Source of the DNA: CALBTQ01 sp036725605
GTDB taxonomy: Bacteria; Lernaellota; Lernaellaia; Lernaellales; Lernaellaceae
Reading direction: 5' to 3'
Length of the DNA stretch: 64,000 nt
NCBI GenBank assembly: GCA_036725605.1
Contig: DAIMDW010000017.1
Location: 71,209-135,208, forward strand
The notes beneath the pieces are model-generated. The model saw only the letters and a list, made by a program, of their open reading frames with translations. It was not told the origin of the DNA and searched no databases. The stretch's first letter is position 1. The number at the start of each line of letters is the position of its first letter. The translations under genes and the position numbers were made by a program. This document shows positions 16,084 to 24,576 of this stretch, in pieces.

Positions 16084-17943
16084 TTAACTATTGGCTTCCT
16101 TTTTTTCCTTCATCTTTTTATCGAAATCTTCATCCGACTTGGAACGCCGATTGAGGAAGTCGCGGATCGCCTCTTCCTTGTTGGCGATGGTTTTGCCGGT
16201 TTGCGCTTCCTCGAGTTCAAGCACCGCAAAGCGGTTGCGCGGATTGGCTTGGACCACCTTGGACAAATATTCGACGGCTTTTTCCTTGCGCTTCTCGCGC
16301 TTGAACATCAAGCCCATGCACAGGTTCGTCACTTCGGACTGCGGCTTCATGCCGTATCCCTTGCGGATCGTGCGCCGCGCCTCCTCGGTCATGGCCACGT
16401 CCCGCTGGTGGTACTTGTAGAATTGCGCCAGTCCCAGCGCCGCGTAGTATTCGCCGTCCTTGTCGTACACTTCGATGGCCGTGGTCAGCTCGTCGATGGC
16501 CAGGTCGGTTTCTTCCTTGGTGAACAGGTAGCTCTCGCCCTTCTGCCGCAGAATGTCGCTGCCGAAAATGATGAAGTCGATGTCGAAAATCTCGTCGCGG
16601 TACTCACGACGCAGTTCGATCGTCTTGATGCGATCGTAAGCCTTCTTGAAATCTTCCAGCAGCCGTTCTTGCAGATGTCGTTCCAGACCGTCGCTTTTGG
16701 CCAGAACTTTTTCCTGTTCGGCGAGACGCTTTTCGTAGCCGATCCGCACTTTCTCGTTGTTGGAGGTCCAGTGCACGCCGAGCACGTCGAACATCGATTC
16801 GCGCTCGATCGACTTGAGGCGGTGCTGCAACTCCTCGATGCGCGCCAGCGATTTGTCTTCGCGCGACTCCTGGAAGAAGTCGATCATCCCCGTCAGGTAC
16901 AATCCCCAGATCACACGATAGGTCTGATCGGGCTTCATGTGGCTGACGATGAGCACGCGTTTGACCAGATTGTCTTTTTCCAGAATCGACTTGTAGAACT
17001 TCTGGATGCTCTTGCCGATCGCCAGATCATCGATTTTATAGTTCGGATTCTTCACGTGGCCGACATACAGTTGAGCCCGTTTGTCGATCTGTTCCTTTAT
17101 CGCCTCAAACGGATAGCGCTTCCAGATCAAAGCGAACAGGATGCGCGGCAGTTCCAGCTCGATCGGCACGACGTATTCGGGAAGCCTGGCCAGGCTTTGA
17201 AATTCCCACTGCCCGTTTTCCCACGACATGATGTCGTTGAGTTTAACCTCCATTTGTACGCGCAGGATTTCCGGCAGCAATTCGCGGCGCACCACGCCCA
17301 TGGCCACCAGTTCCTCGCCCTGCAACCGGCCGGACGATTTCGCGCGCTCCAGCGATAGGACGACCTTGTCCGCGTTCACGCGCCCGGCCCGCTGGAGAAT
17401 GCGTCCCAGGCATTCGGAGGAATCGAAGGGCACCGAGGTGACGTTCACCAACTTGCCCTTGTCGAAATACAACACCTTGTACTGTTTGGACATTTTCTGG
17501 ATGCGCAGCAGGCCCGTGCGTTGCTCCAGATTCAGGCGGTTGATCAGGCGGAAGATCGAGTCGACATCCCACTCGCCGACCTCGCGCTCCAGTTGGGTCG
17601 CCTCGAACTCATGGTCGACCGCTTCGACATCCTTATCGATTTGCTCGTCGACGAAACGCAGGTGTTCATCGTCGCTGTGTTCGGCGTCGATGCCTTGCAA
17701 CAACTCGCGTCGGACGCGGTTGTCGTTGAAAAAGATCAGGTCGTTCTTGACCAATTTGGTGACAATGCGTTCGATTTCCAGCCGATTGTAATCGAACGCT
17801 TTGGACAATTCTCCCAGGGAGATCATGCCGTTGATTCGCGCCAGCAACGCGACGTCCTGCTTTTCCAGCACGACGGGCAGCCGCGTGAAATCGACTTTGG
17901 TATTTAGTTGCGGAACTTGTTTCCACAGGTCAAAAGTCAACAT
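16084..17943 (-). CDS. DUF4388-type protein with J-like segment and TPR-like C-terminus
   Basis: A 619-aa soluble protein. The N-terminal 90 residues look like a winged-helix module (LARINGMISLGELSKAFDYN), residues about 130-300 like DUF4388 (RLINRLNLEQRTGLLRI, VLYFDKGKLVNVTS, LGRILQRAGRV), residues about 390-470 like a degenerate J domain (SMFDVLGVHWTSNNEKVRIGYEK ... YDRIKTIELRREYRDEI) with no HPD motif visible, and the C-terminus like TPRs. DUF4388 proteins in deltaproteobacteria are linked to signalling and gliding-type systems, with function poorly known. Start at 17943 (MLTFDLWKQV) is preferred over 18009 because the promoter at 18028-18057 would place 18009 only about 12 bases after transcription start. 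Confidence 0.75.
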   Translation of the reverse strand: MLTFDLWKQVPQLNTKVDFTRLPVVLEKQDVALLARINGMISLGELSKAFDYNRLEIERIVTKLVKNDLIFFNDNRVRRELLQGIDAEHSDDEHLRFVDEQIDKDVEAVDHEFEATQLEREVGEWDVDSIFRLINRLNLEQRTGLLRIQKMSKQYKVLYFDKGKLVNVTSVPFDSSECLGRILQRAGRVNADKVVLSLERAKSSGRLQGEELVAMGVVRRELLPEILRVQMEVKLNDIMSWENGQWEFQSLARLPEYVVPIELELPRILFALIWKRYPFEAIKEQIDKRAQLYVGHVKNPNYKIDDLAIGKSIQKFYKSILEKDNLVKRVLIVSHMKPDQTYRVIWGLYLTGMIDFFQESREDKSLARIEELQHRLKSIERESMFDVLGVHWTSNNEKVRIGYEKRLAEQEKVLAKSDGLERHLQERLLEDFKKAYDRIKTIELRREYRDEIFDIDFIIFGSDILRQKGESYLFTKEETDLAIDELTTAIEVYDKDGEYYAALGLAQFYKYHQRDVAMTEEARRTIRKGYGMKPQSEVTNLCMGLMFKREKRKEKAVEYLSKVVQANPRNRFAVLELEEAQTGKTIANKEEAIRDFLNRRSKSDEDFDKKMKEKKEANS

Positions 17944-18027
17944 ATTGCCGCCAAAGTTCGTTGGTAGGATACGGACGAAACCCGCATTGGCCCATTCCCG
18001 TTTCACCATTCTCGTCCAGGGGATTGT

Positions 18028-18057
18028 AGTATAGGAAAGCGCGCCCGTCTATGTCAT
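18028..18057 (-). promoter_or_regulatory. Promoter for the DUF4388 gene
   Basis: On the minus strand, ATGACA (18057-18052) and TATACT (18033-18028) separated by 18 bases; both match the sigma70 consensus at five of six positions. Confidence 0.6.
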
Positions 18058-18169
18058 CTCTCATTGTTTTCCAGAAAAAATCGCGGTCGAAACCGCCTCT
18101 TTCCGGTTGGCATTCTCCGGGTGAAAATGCACAATAAAATTTAAGGATTTTTCGAAGGGACGGCGAGCC

Positions 18170-19720
18170 ATGCGCAAGACAATCTGCTTTTTTCTTCTCC
18201 TGGCGGCGTTGCTGGCAGCATGCGCCTGCGGCGACGATGACGATGACAATGACGACGATAACCAACCGGTCGACGACGACAGCACTCAAGACGACGATAC
18301 GGACGACGATGACACCGACGACGATGACACCGACGACGATGTCGACGACGATACGGGCGATGACGACACGACCGATGATGACACGACCGACGACGATACG
18401 ACCGACGACGACACCGTGCCGGTCGATCCCTACGAGGGGATGGCTCCGTCCGGCAAGATCATCGACGATATCCTGGCTATCTCCAGTCATCCGAGTAAAG
18501 ACACCGGCTACAATTGGCAAAGAGAATTTCAAATAACCAAACTCGACGAAGCCGGCATCCGCTTGTTGCGCACCGACTTCAGTTGGTCGACCATCGAGCC
18601 GGCCGACGATAGCTGGAACTTCGACGGCTACGACACGTTGATCGATCTGCTCGACGAGGCGGGCATCAAGGTCGACGCCCTGCTCGACTACGGTGTCGGT
18701 TGGGCGATGCCCGGCGGCAGCCACGACGAAATCGATCCCGCAGTCTGGGCCGACTTCAACGGCACGGTCGCCGCGCATTACGCCGACGTGATCGACATGT
18801 ACGAAATCTGGAACGAACAAAACACCGAGCGCTTCTGGAAGCCCGAACCCAATCCCGAGCACTACGGCGAATTGTTGAAAGCGGGTTACACGGCGATTCA
18901 TGAAAACGACGACACCGCCGAGGTGCTTTTCGGCGGCATGTCTCCCTTCGACATTTACATCTTCGGCGAGCATTGGATCTGGAATTTCCTTTATCGAGTC
19001 TTTGAAGAGCATCCGGACATTTGCGATTACATGGATGCGCTGGCGATTCATCCCTACACATTTCTCCAGCAGACCAGCCCCGAATTGACCGTCGACCTGG
19101 GGATCTGGACATACGGCAACATCGAGGAAATGATCGATCACGCCCGATCCTTGCTCGACGAGATCGGCTGCCCGGAAAAGCCGCTGCACCTGACCGAAAT
19201 CGGCTGGCCGCACTTCCTAATCGGGCAAGCCCGCCAGGGTGCGTATCTGGCTCGCGGGATCATGATCTGCGCCGCCAAAGGCGTGCAAAGCCACTTCTGG
19301 TACACGTTCTGGGACAACGAAATTCACAGCATGCCGCCCACCGAGGATACCTTTGGCCTCTTTGGTTATCCGCGTGAGGATGAAATCGACAAACCTTCCT
19401 ACCGGGCGCAACGGGGGCTGCATTGGCTTTTGGGATCGTCGCGTTTCGCCGGCGACCTGGGCGCGGCGCTGGCATGGGAGAAGGACCTGTACGCGCTGGC
19501 CTTCGTCGACGACAACAACCAATGGACGATCGGTTTGTGGAACAGCGGCGCGTCGGGCGGATCCGTCGCCGTGACCGTGCCGCTGCATCCCGACAGCGAC
19601 GGCGCGTGGGAACTGTACGATCAGGAAGGAACGTTGACCGACTCCGGCGTGGCCGCGACCGGCGAGGTGGAAGCGACGCTTTCCGGCAACGTCGTCTATC
19701 TGCGTTTTACCGTGGATTGA
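18170..19720 (+). CDS. GH-A clan glycosidase-like lipoprotein with Asp-rich linker
   Basis: A 516-aa protein: signal peptide with lipobox LAAC (Cys18), then an Asp/Thr linker to about residue 83, then a TIM-barrel glycoside hydrolase fold of the GH39/GH5 kind. The acid/base is probably Glu216 in YEIWNEQN and the nucleophile Glu343 in LTEIGWP; LLRTDFSWSTIEP and LAIHPYTF are typical barrel strands. A small beta domain ends the protein. Inferred to be anchored at the outer membrane and to cleave an extracellular or own-surface glycan; substrate unknown. ATG 18170 follows AAGGGAC. It is convergent with DUF72, stops abutting at TGATCA. Confidence 0.83.
   Translation: MRKTICFFLLLAALLAACACGDDDDDNDDDNQPVDDDSTQDDDTDDDDTDDDDTDDDVDDDTGDDDTTDDDTTDDDTTDDDTVPVDPYEGMAPSGKIIDDILAISSHPSKDTGYNWQREFQITKLDEAGIRLLRTDFSWSTIEPADDSWNFDGYDTLIDLLDEAGIKVDALLDYGVGWAMPGGSHDEIDPAVWADFNGTVAAHYADVIDMYEIWNEQNTERFWKPEPNPEHYGELLKAGYTAIHENDDTAEVLFGGMSPFDIYIFGEHWIWNFLYRVFEEHPDICDYMDALAIHPYTFLQQTSPELTVDLGIWTYGNIEEMIDHARSLLDEIGCPEKPLHLTEIGWPHFLIGQARQGAYLARGIMICAAKGVQSHFWYTFWDNEIHSMPPTEDTFGLFGYPREDEIDKPSYRAQRGLHWLLGSSRFAGDLGAALAWEKDLYALAFVDDNNQWTIGLWNSGASGGSVAVTVPLHPDSDGAWELYDQEGTLTDSGVAATGEVEATLSGNVVYLRFTVD
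18233..18414 (+). repeat. GAC/GAT-rich microsatellite coding Asp/Thr linker
   Basis: Tandem GACGAT, GACACC and ACGACC units coding the linker that follows the lipid-anchored Cys18 of the glycosidase-like lipoprotein. Same composition as the tracts at 3095-3293 and 32733-32888. Confidence 0.85.
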
Positions 19721-20488
19721 TCACCGCAGCAGATCCAACAACATCAGCGCGTTGGTCACCGCCTTCGCCTCGAAGTGATTGTTGGTGAAGGCGTAGGTGC
19801 GCTTGGTCAGGTTTTCCAGCATCTTGATTTTGGGCGCCCACTCGGCCAGCTCGTCTTGCGTATACAGGTAATTGTAGCGCTCGTATGCGTGCTCGTGCTT
19901 GAACCACTTTTGCGCATTGCGGCCGTGAAAGCGCACGTAGCCGATGTCCGAAGTCGCCACGGCCGTCGGCGGCAGCAGGCCCTTGAGCCGCGGTTCGTCG
20001 ACGTTGCACCAGCCGAAACGCAGGTCCTTGAGCAGGGCGAAGGTCTCCTGCTTCACCCAACGCGCGTTGCGCATCTCCACGACCACGTCGCCCTCGCCCA
20101 GGTGCTCACGCAGTCTTTTAAGATAATCGCGGTTGGCCTCGTTGCAGTGAAAGGAAAACGGAAACTGCGCCAGCAGCGCGCCGAGGTGATTTTGCTCGCG
20201 CAACGGCGTACAAGCGTCCAGAAACGCGCGGTAGTCCTCGGGCGCAGCGCTGCGCTCGTGGGTCATCGCGCCGTGCAGCTTGACCACGAAGTTCACGCGC
20301 CCTTCGCTCTTGTCGGCCAGGCCGGCCATCGTGCGCGCGGTGGGCATGCGATAGTAGGTGAAGTTGACCTCCAGCGCGTTCAGCCGCTGCGCGTAGTAGG
20401 CCAAAAATTGATTCTTGTTCAACTCCGCCGGGTAAAAATGCCCCCGCCAGTCGTCGTAGGAAAAACCGCTGGTGCCCACGTAGATCAT
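19721..20488 (-). CDS. DUF72 (YecE-like) TIM-barrel protein
   Basis: A 255-aa protein with DUF72 motifs: MIYVGTSGFSYDDWRGHFYP at the start, LNALEVNFTYYRMP, FVVKLHGAMTH, LAQFPFSFH, VVVEMRNARWV, and the C-terminal TYAFTNNHFEAKAVTNALML. Biochemical role of the family is not established. The conserved MIYVGTSGFSY start at 20488 is preferred over longer in-frame starts. Convergent with the glycosidase gene, with no spacer. Confidence 0.9.
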   Translation of the reverse strand: MIYVGTSGFSYDDWRGHFYPAELNKNQFLAYYAQRLNALEVNFTYYRMPTARTMAGLADKSEGRVNFVVKLHGAMTHERSAAPEDYRAFLDACTPLREQNHLGALLAQFPFSFHCNEANRDYLKRLREHLGEGDVVVEMRNARWVKQETFALLKDLRFGWCNVDEPRLKGLLPPTAVATSDIGYVRFHGRNAQKWFKHEHAYERYNYLYTQDELAEWAPKIKMLENLTKRTYAFTNNHFEAKAVTNALMLLDLLR

Positions 20489-20544
20489 GAATTTTCTGTG
20501 GCACATCGCTACGCGCCGGTCAAGACCGCCGCATCTTACACCGC

Positions 20545-20574
20545 GTGACATTCAGTTAATTTCTATTTTATAAT
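20545..20574 (+). promoter_or_regulatory. Strong promoter for the beta-propeller gene
   Basis: GTGACA (20545-20550) and a perfect TATAAT (20569-20574) with 18-base spacing, 21 bases before the start codon and just ahead of AGGAGG (20584-20589). This is the best promoter match in the window. Confidence 0.72.
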
Positions 20575-20595
20575 CTTCCCACCAGGAGGTTTGAA

Positions 20596-21945
20596 ATGGG
20601 AAGATCAAACATCCGCCGGACGAAAGCAGCCCTCGGCCGCCTATCACGCATCGCCGTCTCCCGCTGCCGTCGCTGGCGAAAAAATCCGCTGCCGTCAATC
20701 ATCCTGGCCATGGCCATCGTTCTGACCGCGATCTTCACCACGGCGCAACTGTACGCCAACAGTTATCGCTTCGGCCTCCAAATTCGCAAATACTCGCCGG
20801 ACGGCGAACGGCAATTCAATAAATTTCTCAGCCAGGGGAAATTACTCCCCGGCCTGTATTTCAATAATCATGAGGAAATTTATGTCCGCTCATCCGAGTA
20901 TTTAATCAAACTCGACCAGTACGGCAATGAACTATGGTCGCAGATGCCGCATCTTTCCTATCTAAAGATGGACCGGAAGTACAACTTTTATTACGACTCC
21001 GTTAAAGATTATTTCGCCAAAGCGGACGCGGACGGTTTTATCATCTGGAAATATTATTACAATGGCATGCTTTGGGTGGATAATTTTTTTATCAACAGAA
21101 ACGACCAACCGTTGATCATCGCCTACATTCACGATCCCCCAAATTCCTACAACGACTCAGGCGTCACCATCATCCAGCTCGATGACGAAGGCAGGCCCCA
21201 ATGGGAATACTATTTTTCAACGGAGGAATTCACGTATTGGGACACCATCTACACCATTTTCGACCAGGACAACAACCTCCTTCTGTTGCCGATCGACGGC
21301 AGCACAACCGACAACAAACTATACAAATTCGCTCCCGACGGAGAGCTTCTTTGGCAACGTGACATCGACTTTCCAATCCAGCGAGCGGTCGCGCATGACA
21401 TCGGCATTATCTACCTTGCCGGCGACGATCTGTTGACGGCCGTCGATATGGAAGGCTCTATGTTGTGGCAAATTTCTCTGCCGACCTTTTATTCCGGCGC
21501 CTATCAAGACGATTACGGTATGTACGTCGATTCCGCGGGGAACCTCATGCTCGCGACGAGCCAGGCTTTCCCGGATCAAGAACTCCAAATCAACTTCACA
21601 AAAGTCAGCCCGGATGGGGAAATCGTCTGGAGCTTACCCTTCAATAACAATTCCGCTTCCTGCGACTCGCATCCGTCAGCGGCGTTCGACTACGCCGGCA
21701 ACGCGATAATTCACATCGTCGGTTGTTCCGACAGTTCCATCAAATGGCGCATCTACAAAGTTTCGCCCGACGGCGAATTGCTGAGCGAGCAACAGTTTCG
21801 CATCGACCTGTTAACCAAAGAAAACGATATCGTCGTAGATCCGAAAAACAACCTTTACATCAGCAATCGCGTGTACGGATATTCGGAAGATAAAACGAGC
21901 CTGACCTGCGGTTGCGGAGCAAATGAGGAAAACGAAGACCTATAA
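20596..21945 (+). CDS. Membrane-anchored beta-propeller protein (PQQ-like repeats), AT-rich
   Basis: A 449-aa protein with a basic N-terminus, one membrane segment around residues 34-52 (PSIILAMAIVLTAIFTTAQL), and repeated blades of the form KYSPDGE, KFAPDGELLWQ, KVSPDGEIVWS, KVSPDGELL, as in quinoprotein-like propellers. The C-terminus contains TCGCGANEENEDL, a CxC pair near the end. Base composition is visibly lower in GC than all neighbours, with many AAA, ATT and TAT codons, suggesting recent acquisition. It has its own promoter and AGGAGG site and overlaps the convergent hydrolase by 6 bases. Function unknown. Confidence 0.75.
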   Translation: MGRSNIRRTKAALGRLSRIAVSRCRRWRKNPLPSIILAMAIVLTAIFTTAQLYANSYRFGLQIRKYSPDGERQFNKFLSQGKLLPGLYFNNHEEIYVRSSEYLIKLDQYGNELWSQMPHLSYLKMDRKYNFYYDSVKDYFAKADADGFIIWKYYYNGMLWVDNFFINRNDQPLIIAYIHDPPNSYNDSGVTIIQLDDEGRPQWEYYFSTEEFTYWDTIYTIFDQDNNLLLLPIDGSTTDNKLYKFAPDGELLWQRDIDFPIQRAVAHDIGIIYLAGDDLLTAVDMEGSMLWQISLPTFYSGAYQDDYGMYVDSAGNLMLATSQAFPDQELQINFTKVSPDGEIVWSLPFNNNSASCDSHPSAAFDYAGNAIIHIVGCSDSSIKWRIYKVSPDGELLSEQQFRIDLLTKENDIVVDPKNNLYISNRVYGYSEDKTSLTCGCGANEENEDL

Positions 21946-23001
21946 GCTCTCGACCCACTGGCGGAAGTAATCGCCGACTTCGTCGTCGGCTTCTTCGCCG
22001 ATCAGCAAACCGGCGTGACCGTAATCGTCGCGGTAGCGGCTGGCGCGGTCGAACACGCGATGCCGTTTGTCGGCGCTGCCGATGCGGTCGAGCATCTCGC
22101 GCGAAGCGACGGCGGGGAAAAGGTTGTCCTGCCCGCCCGACAGCAGCAACACCGGGCACACCAGCGACGGCAACCCCGCGCGATAATCGATGCGCCCGTC
22201 GTAGCTGGTCCACTCGTTGCGTTCGGCCCATCGCGCCGCCTGCCGCGCCACGCCGATCGACATGGGCTCCAGCGCCCGCTCGTAATAGCGCGCGACGGTC
22301 GGCCGCGCCAGGCTGCGTCCGTTGCACAAGAGCACGTCGAAAAGACTTTCGCGCGTGCCGATAAACGGAGCCGGCGCGGTCGCGCCCTTGTGCGTGGGCG
22401 CCGCGCCCAACAGCGCCAGATGATCCAAGCGCGCCAATAACGCGCGATGCAACTCGTTGAGCGGCCCGAAGCCGTCGGCGACGCCCCACCCGGCCAGCGC
22501 CGCTATCTCGTCGGATTCGGCCGCCGCGTAAGCGAAGCAGGCCAGCCCGCCCAGACCGTGACCGGCGAGGACGATTTTCCTGCCCGCATACCGTCCCTTG
22601 ACCGCCGCCACGATCGCCGGCAGGTCCTGCCGCACGTGCGCTTCGAACGTCCAATCGGCGCGCCGGTCGTTCCACCAGGCCGGCTTTTCGCTCAGTCCCT
22701 GCCCGCGCAGTTCGGCGACGACCACGCCCAGATCGTGCGCGGCCAGGCGATCCGCCAGACCGTGCCGCTCGTCCAACGCGAACACGCGCCCGTTTTCATA
22801 CAGGTCGGGAACCAGCACGATCACCGGCGCGCCCGGCTCCGGCGTCGCGCCGTAATGCTGCAACGCCAGCGTCCAGCCGTCGGCGGTGACGACCGTGGAA
22901 ACCGGCGCTTCGTAATCCCCCGCCGTGCGTTGCGCCGAGCTCAGGCAGGCCGTCAGCAGCAGCGTGACGCATAAGCAGAGAAAAACGAGGCGCAAACGCA
23001 T
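21940..23001 (-). CDS. Alpha/beta-hydrolase-fold lipoprotein lacking the nucleophile serine
   Basis: A 353-aa protein with lipobox LLTAC (Cys19) and a full alpha/beta hydrolase (lysophospholipase-like) core: VVVAELRGQGLS, the nucleophile-elbow position, LLLSGGQDNLFP (Asp292) and YGHAGLL (His329). At the elbow the sequence is AGHGLGG, with Gly149 where G.S.G proteins have Ser; the codon is GGT, one base from AGT. Asp and His are kept. As written it should not act as a serine hydrolase; it may be a pseudoenzyme, a mutated allele or a sequencing error. It begins 3 bases after the stop of the zinc-ribbon gene, whose last codons provide GAGGA as its ribosome-binding site. Confidence 0.82.
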   Translation of the reverse strand: MRLRLVFLCLCVTLLLTACLSSAQRTAGDYEAPVSTVVTADGWTLALQHYGATPEPGAPVIVLVPDLYENGRVFALDERHGLADRLAAHDLGVVVAELRGQGLSEKPAWWNDRRADWTFEAHVRQDLPAIVAAVKGRYAGRKIVLAGHGLGGLACFAYAAAESDEIAALAGWGVADGFGPLNELHRALLARLDHLALLGAAPTHKGATAPAPFIGTRESLFDVLLCNGRSLARPTVARYYERALEPMSIGVARQAARWAERNEWTSYDGRIDYRAGLPSLVCPVLLLSGGQDNLFPAVASREMLDRIGSADKRHRVFDRASRYRDDYGHAGLLIGEEADDEVGDYFRQWVESL

Positions 23002-23004
23002 CCG

Positions 23005-24270
23005 TTATTCCTCGAGGGTTTCGGATCTGACCAGTTCGAATTCGCCGGTCTGTTTCAGGGGATTGGACAGCACGCCGGTCATCCGGTTGATGTCCGGGTC
23101 AAACTTGCCGTCCAACGAAACCGAACGCGTTTCGCCCTCGTTGATGCTGCCCAGAGTCAGAGAGATCGAATTGCGGTTGTAGTGCCCCGAATAGACGATG
23201 TTGCCGCCGCCCATGATCACCTTGAGCACCTTGGGTTCGTCGACGCGCTGCAGCGAATACCTGTTCGGATAAAGCTTGCACTCGAACATGCCGGTCAGCT
23301 TGGAACCTTCGGGCATGAACTTCGTGGAGCATTCCACTTTGCGCCCGTCGACGTCGGTGAACGTCGCCTGGTAGGGACCTTCCAACACGTAATGGTTTTG
23401 AATGTATTTCGGTCCGGCAATCAGCACGATCAAGAAAAGAACCGCTTGCGGCGTCAGCCATTTCAGCAGAAACGGCCCGGTTTCGATTTTCTTTTTCGCG
23501 CCGCCCTTGGATTTCATCTTGGTGATGACCACGTCGTCTTCCACCGGCGGCGGGAGGTAGGGTTCGGGTTCTTTCTCGGGGGGAGCCGGCGGATGTTCTT
23601 TCAAACTCAGATCGCCCGACGGCATTTTCGGCGCCTTGGGTTTTTCCGGCGCTTTCGGCGCGGCCGGCGGCGTTTTATCCACGCCGTACTGATGCGGCGC
23701 CAATTCCAGATCGAGACTGCCGCCGGTGGCTTTCTTTTCATGCAAGGCGGCGGTGGTTTCCTGCAGGTCGTGCGGGTTGTCGCTGGGATCCATCAGCCAT
23801 TGCTGCATGGTGCCGACTTCCACCTCGCCGCCTTTGGGCGCGTCGACGGGTCGACCGTTGGCGTCGCGGCGCACTTCCTCGCCTTCAGCCGATTCACCGG
23901 TGAAGGTTTCCAGCCCGTCCATCGGCTTGATGCTGTCCAGCGAGTAAAACGACGTCTTCCCGCTGGCGGCCACCGCCGCGCCCTCTTTCGGTTTGCGCGT
24001 GGGCGTTAGGTCGCCGTCGACGCCGAAACGACGCTCCGCCTCGCTGGCGGCAACGGGTGTGATCGATCCGCGCTGCGGACGCGCCGGGGTTCCGCGTTGC
24101 GAACGCGCTTTACGCGCTCGTCCTTGCAAAAAACGCGCGGGGGGCGCATCGGGGCCCAACACCTCCCGGCGTCGCTTGGTTGCCATTTTCAATCCGCACT
24201 CAGTACATTGGCCGGCGGTAACCGGCGATTTGGCGCCACAACGCGGACAAGTCAGCATTCGCTCGGTCAT
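23005..24270 (-). CDS. Zinc-ribbon protein with single membrane span and extracytoplasmic beta domain
   Basis: A 421-aa protein. The N-terminus is a zinc ribbon, CPRCGAKSPVTAGQCTECG (residues 8-26). A long low-complexity Pro/Lys/Glu region follows to about residue 270, then a membrane segment (LTPQAVLFLIVLIAGPKYI) and a C-terminal domain of about 110 residues (YQATFTDVDGRKVECSTKF ... GEFELVRSETLEE). The layout resembles cytoplasmic zinc-ribbon sensors tied to a periplasmic domain, but no named family is recognised. AGGTGA precedes the ATG. In an operon with the Ser-less hydrolase. Confidence 0.75.
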   Translation of the reverse strand: MTERMLTCPRCGAKSPVTAGQCTECGLKMATKRRREVLGPDAPPARFLQGRARKARSQRGTPARPQRGSITPVAASEAERRFGVDGDLTPTRKPKEGAAVAASGKTSFYSLDSIKPMDGLETFTGESAEGEEVRRDANGRPVDAPKGGEVEVGTMQQWLMDPSDNPHDLQETTAALHEKKATGGSLDLELAPHQYGVDKTPPAAPKAPEKPKAPKMPSGDLSLKEHPPAPPEKEPEPYLPPPVEDDVVITKMKSKGGAKKKIETGPFLLKWLTPQAVLFLIVLIAGPKYIQNHYVLEGPYQATFTDVDGRKVECSTKFMPEGSKLTGMFECKLYPNRYSLQRVDEPKVLKVIMGGGNIVYSGHYNRNSISLTLGSINEGETRSVSLDGKFDPDINRMTGVLSNPLKQTGEFELVRSETLEE

Positions 24271-24576
24271 TCACTTCACCTATCTTGCACCGACGGTGCC
24301 TGGATGACGTTCACCACGTGATGTTTGGATGGGCGTGAGATGCTTTATCGCGATTCGTCCATTCACGAAAAAGACCTGTCGATTGCCGGCCGTTCGTCGG
24401 CCGACGATAGAAGGAAAATCGTTTTTCGCTTGGAACTCGCCAACGGCGACCTCGTCCCGCACCGAACGAATCGCCGCCCGTTTCGCTTTTCAACAAATCC
24501 CGACAATGCGCCCCTCGCGCCGTCCGTGCCTCGACGGCTCTTTAATCTTATAGATGATAGCAAAAAAGGATGACTC
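24271..24576. other. 306-base intergenic region
   Basis: Lies between two minus-strand genes. It should contain the promoter of the zinc-ribbon gene; TATAAG on the minus strand near 24553-24548 is a possible -10, without a convincing -35. Short open frames here have no ribosome-binding site or family match. I see nothing else. Confidence 0.35.

Noticed and set aside
17941..18009. ATG at 18009 as start of the DUF4388 protein
   Set aside because: The good promoter at 18028-18057 would leave a leader of only about 12 bases, and the added 22 residues do not look like part of the domain.
18107..18140. Sigma54 promoter (TTGGCA...) before the glycosidase lipoprotein
   Set aside because: TTGGCA is present, but the -12 GC element is not at the required distance; TAAAAT at 18135 is a more likely -10, without a good -35.
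24325..24573. Short open frames on both strands in the 24.3-24.6 kb gap
   Set aside because: No ribosome-binding site, no family resemblance, and several mutually overlapping frames of equal length.
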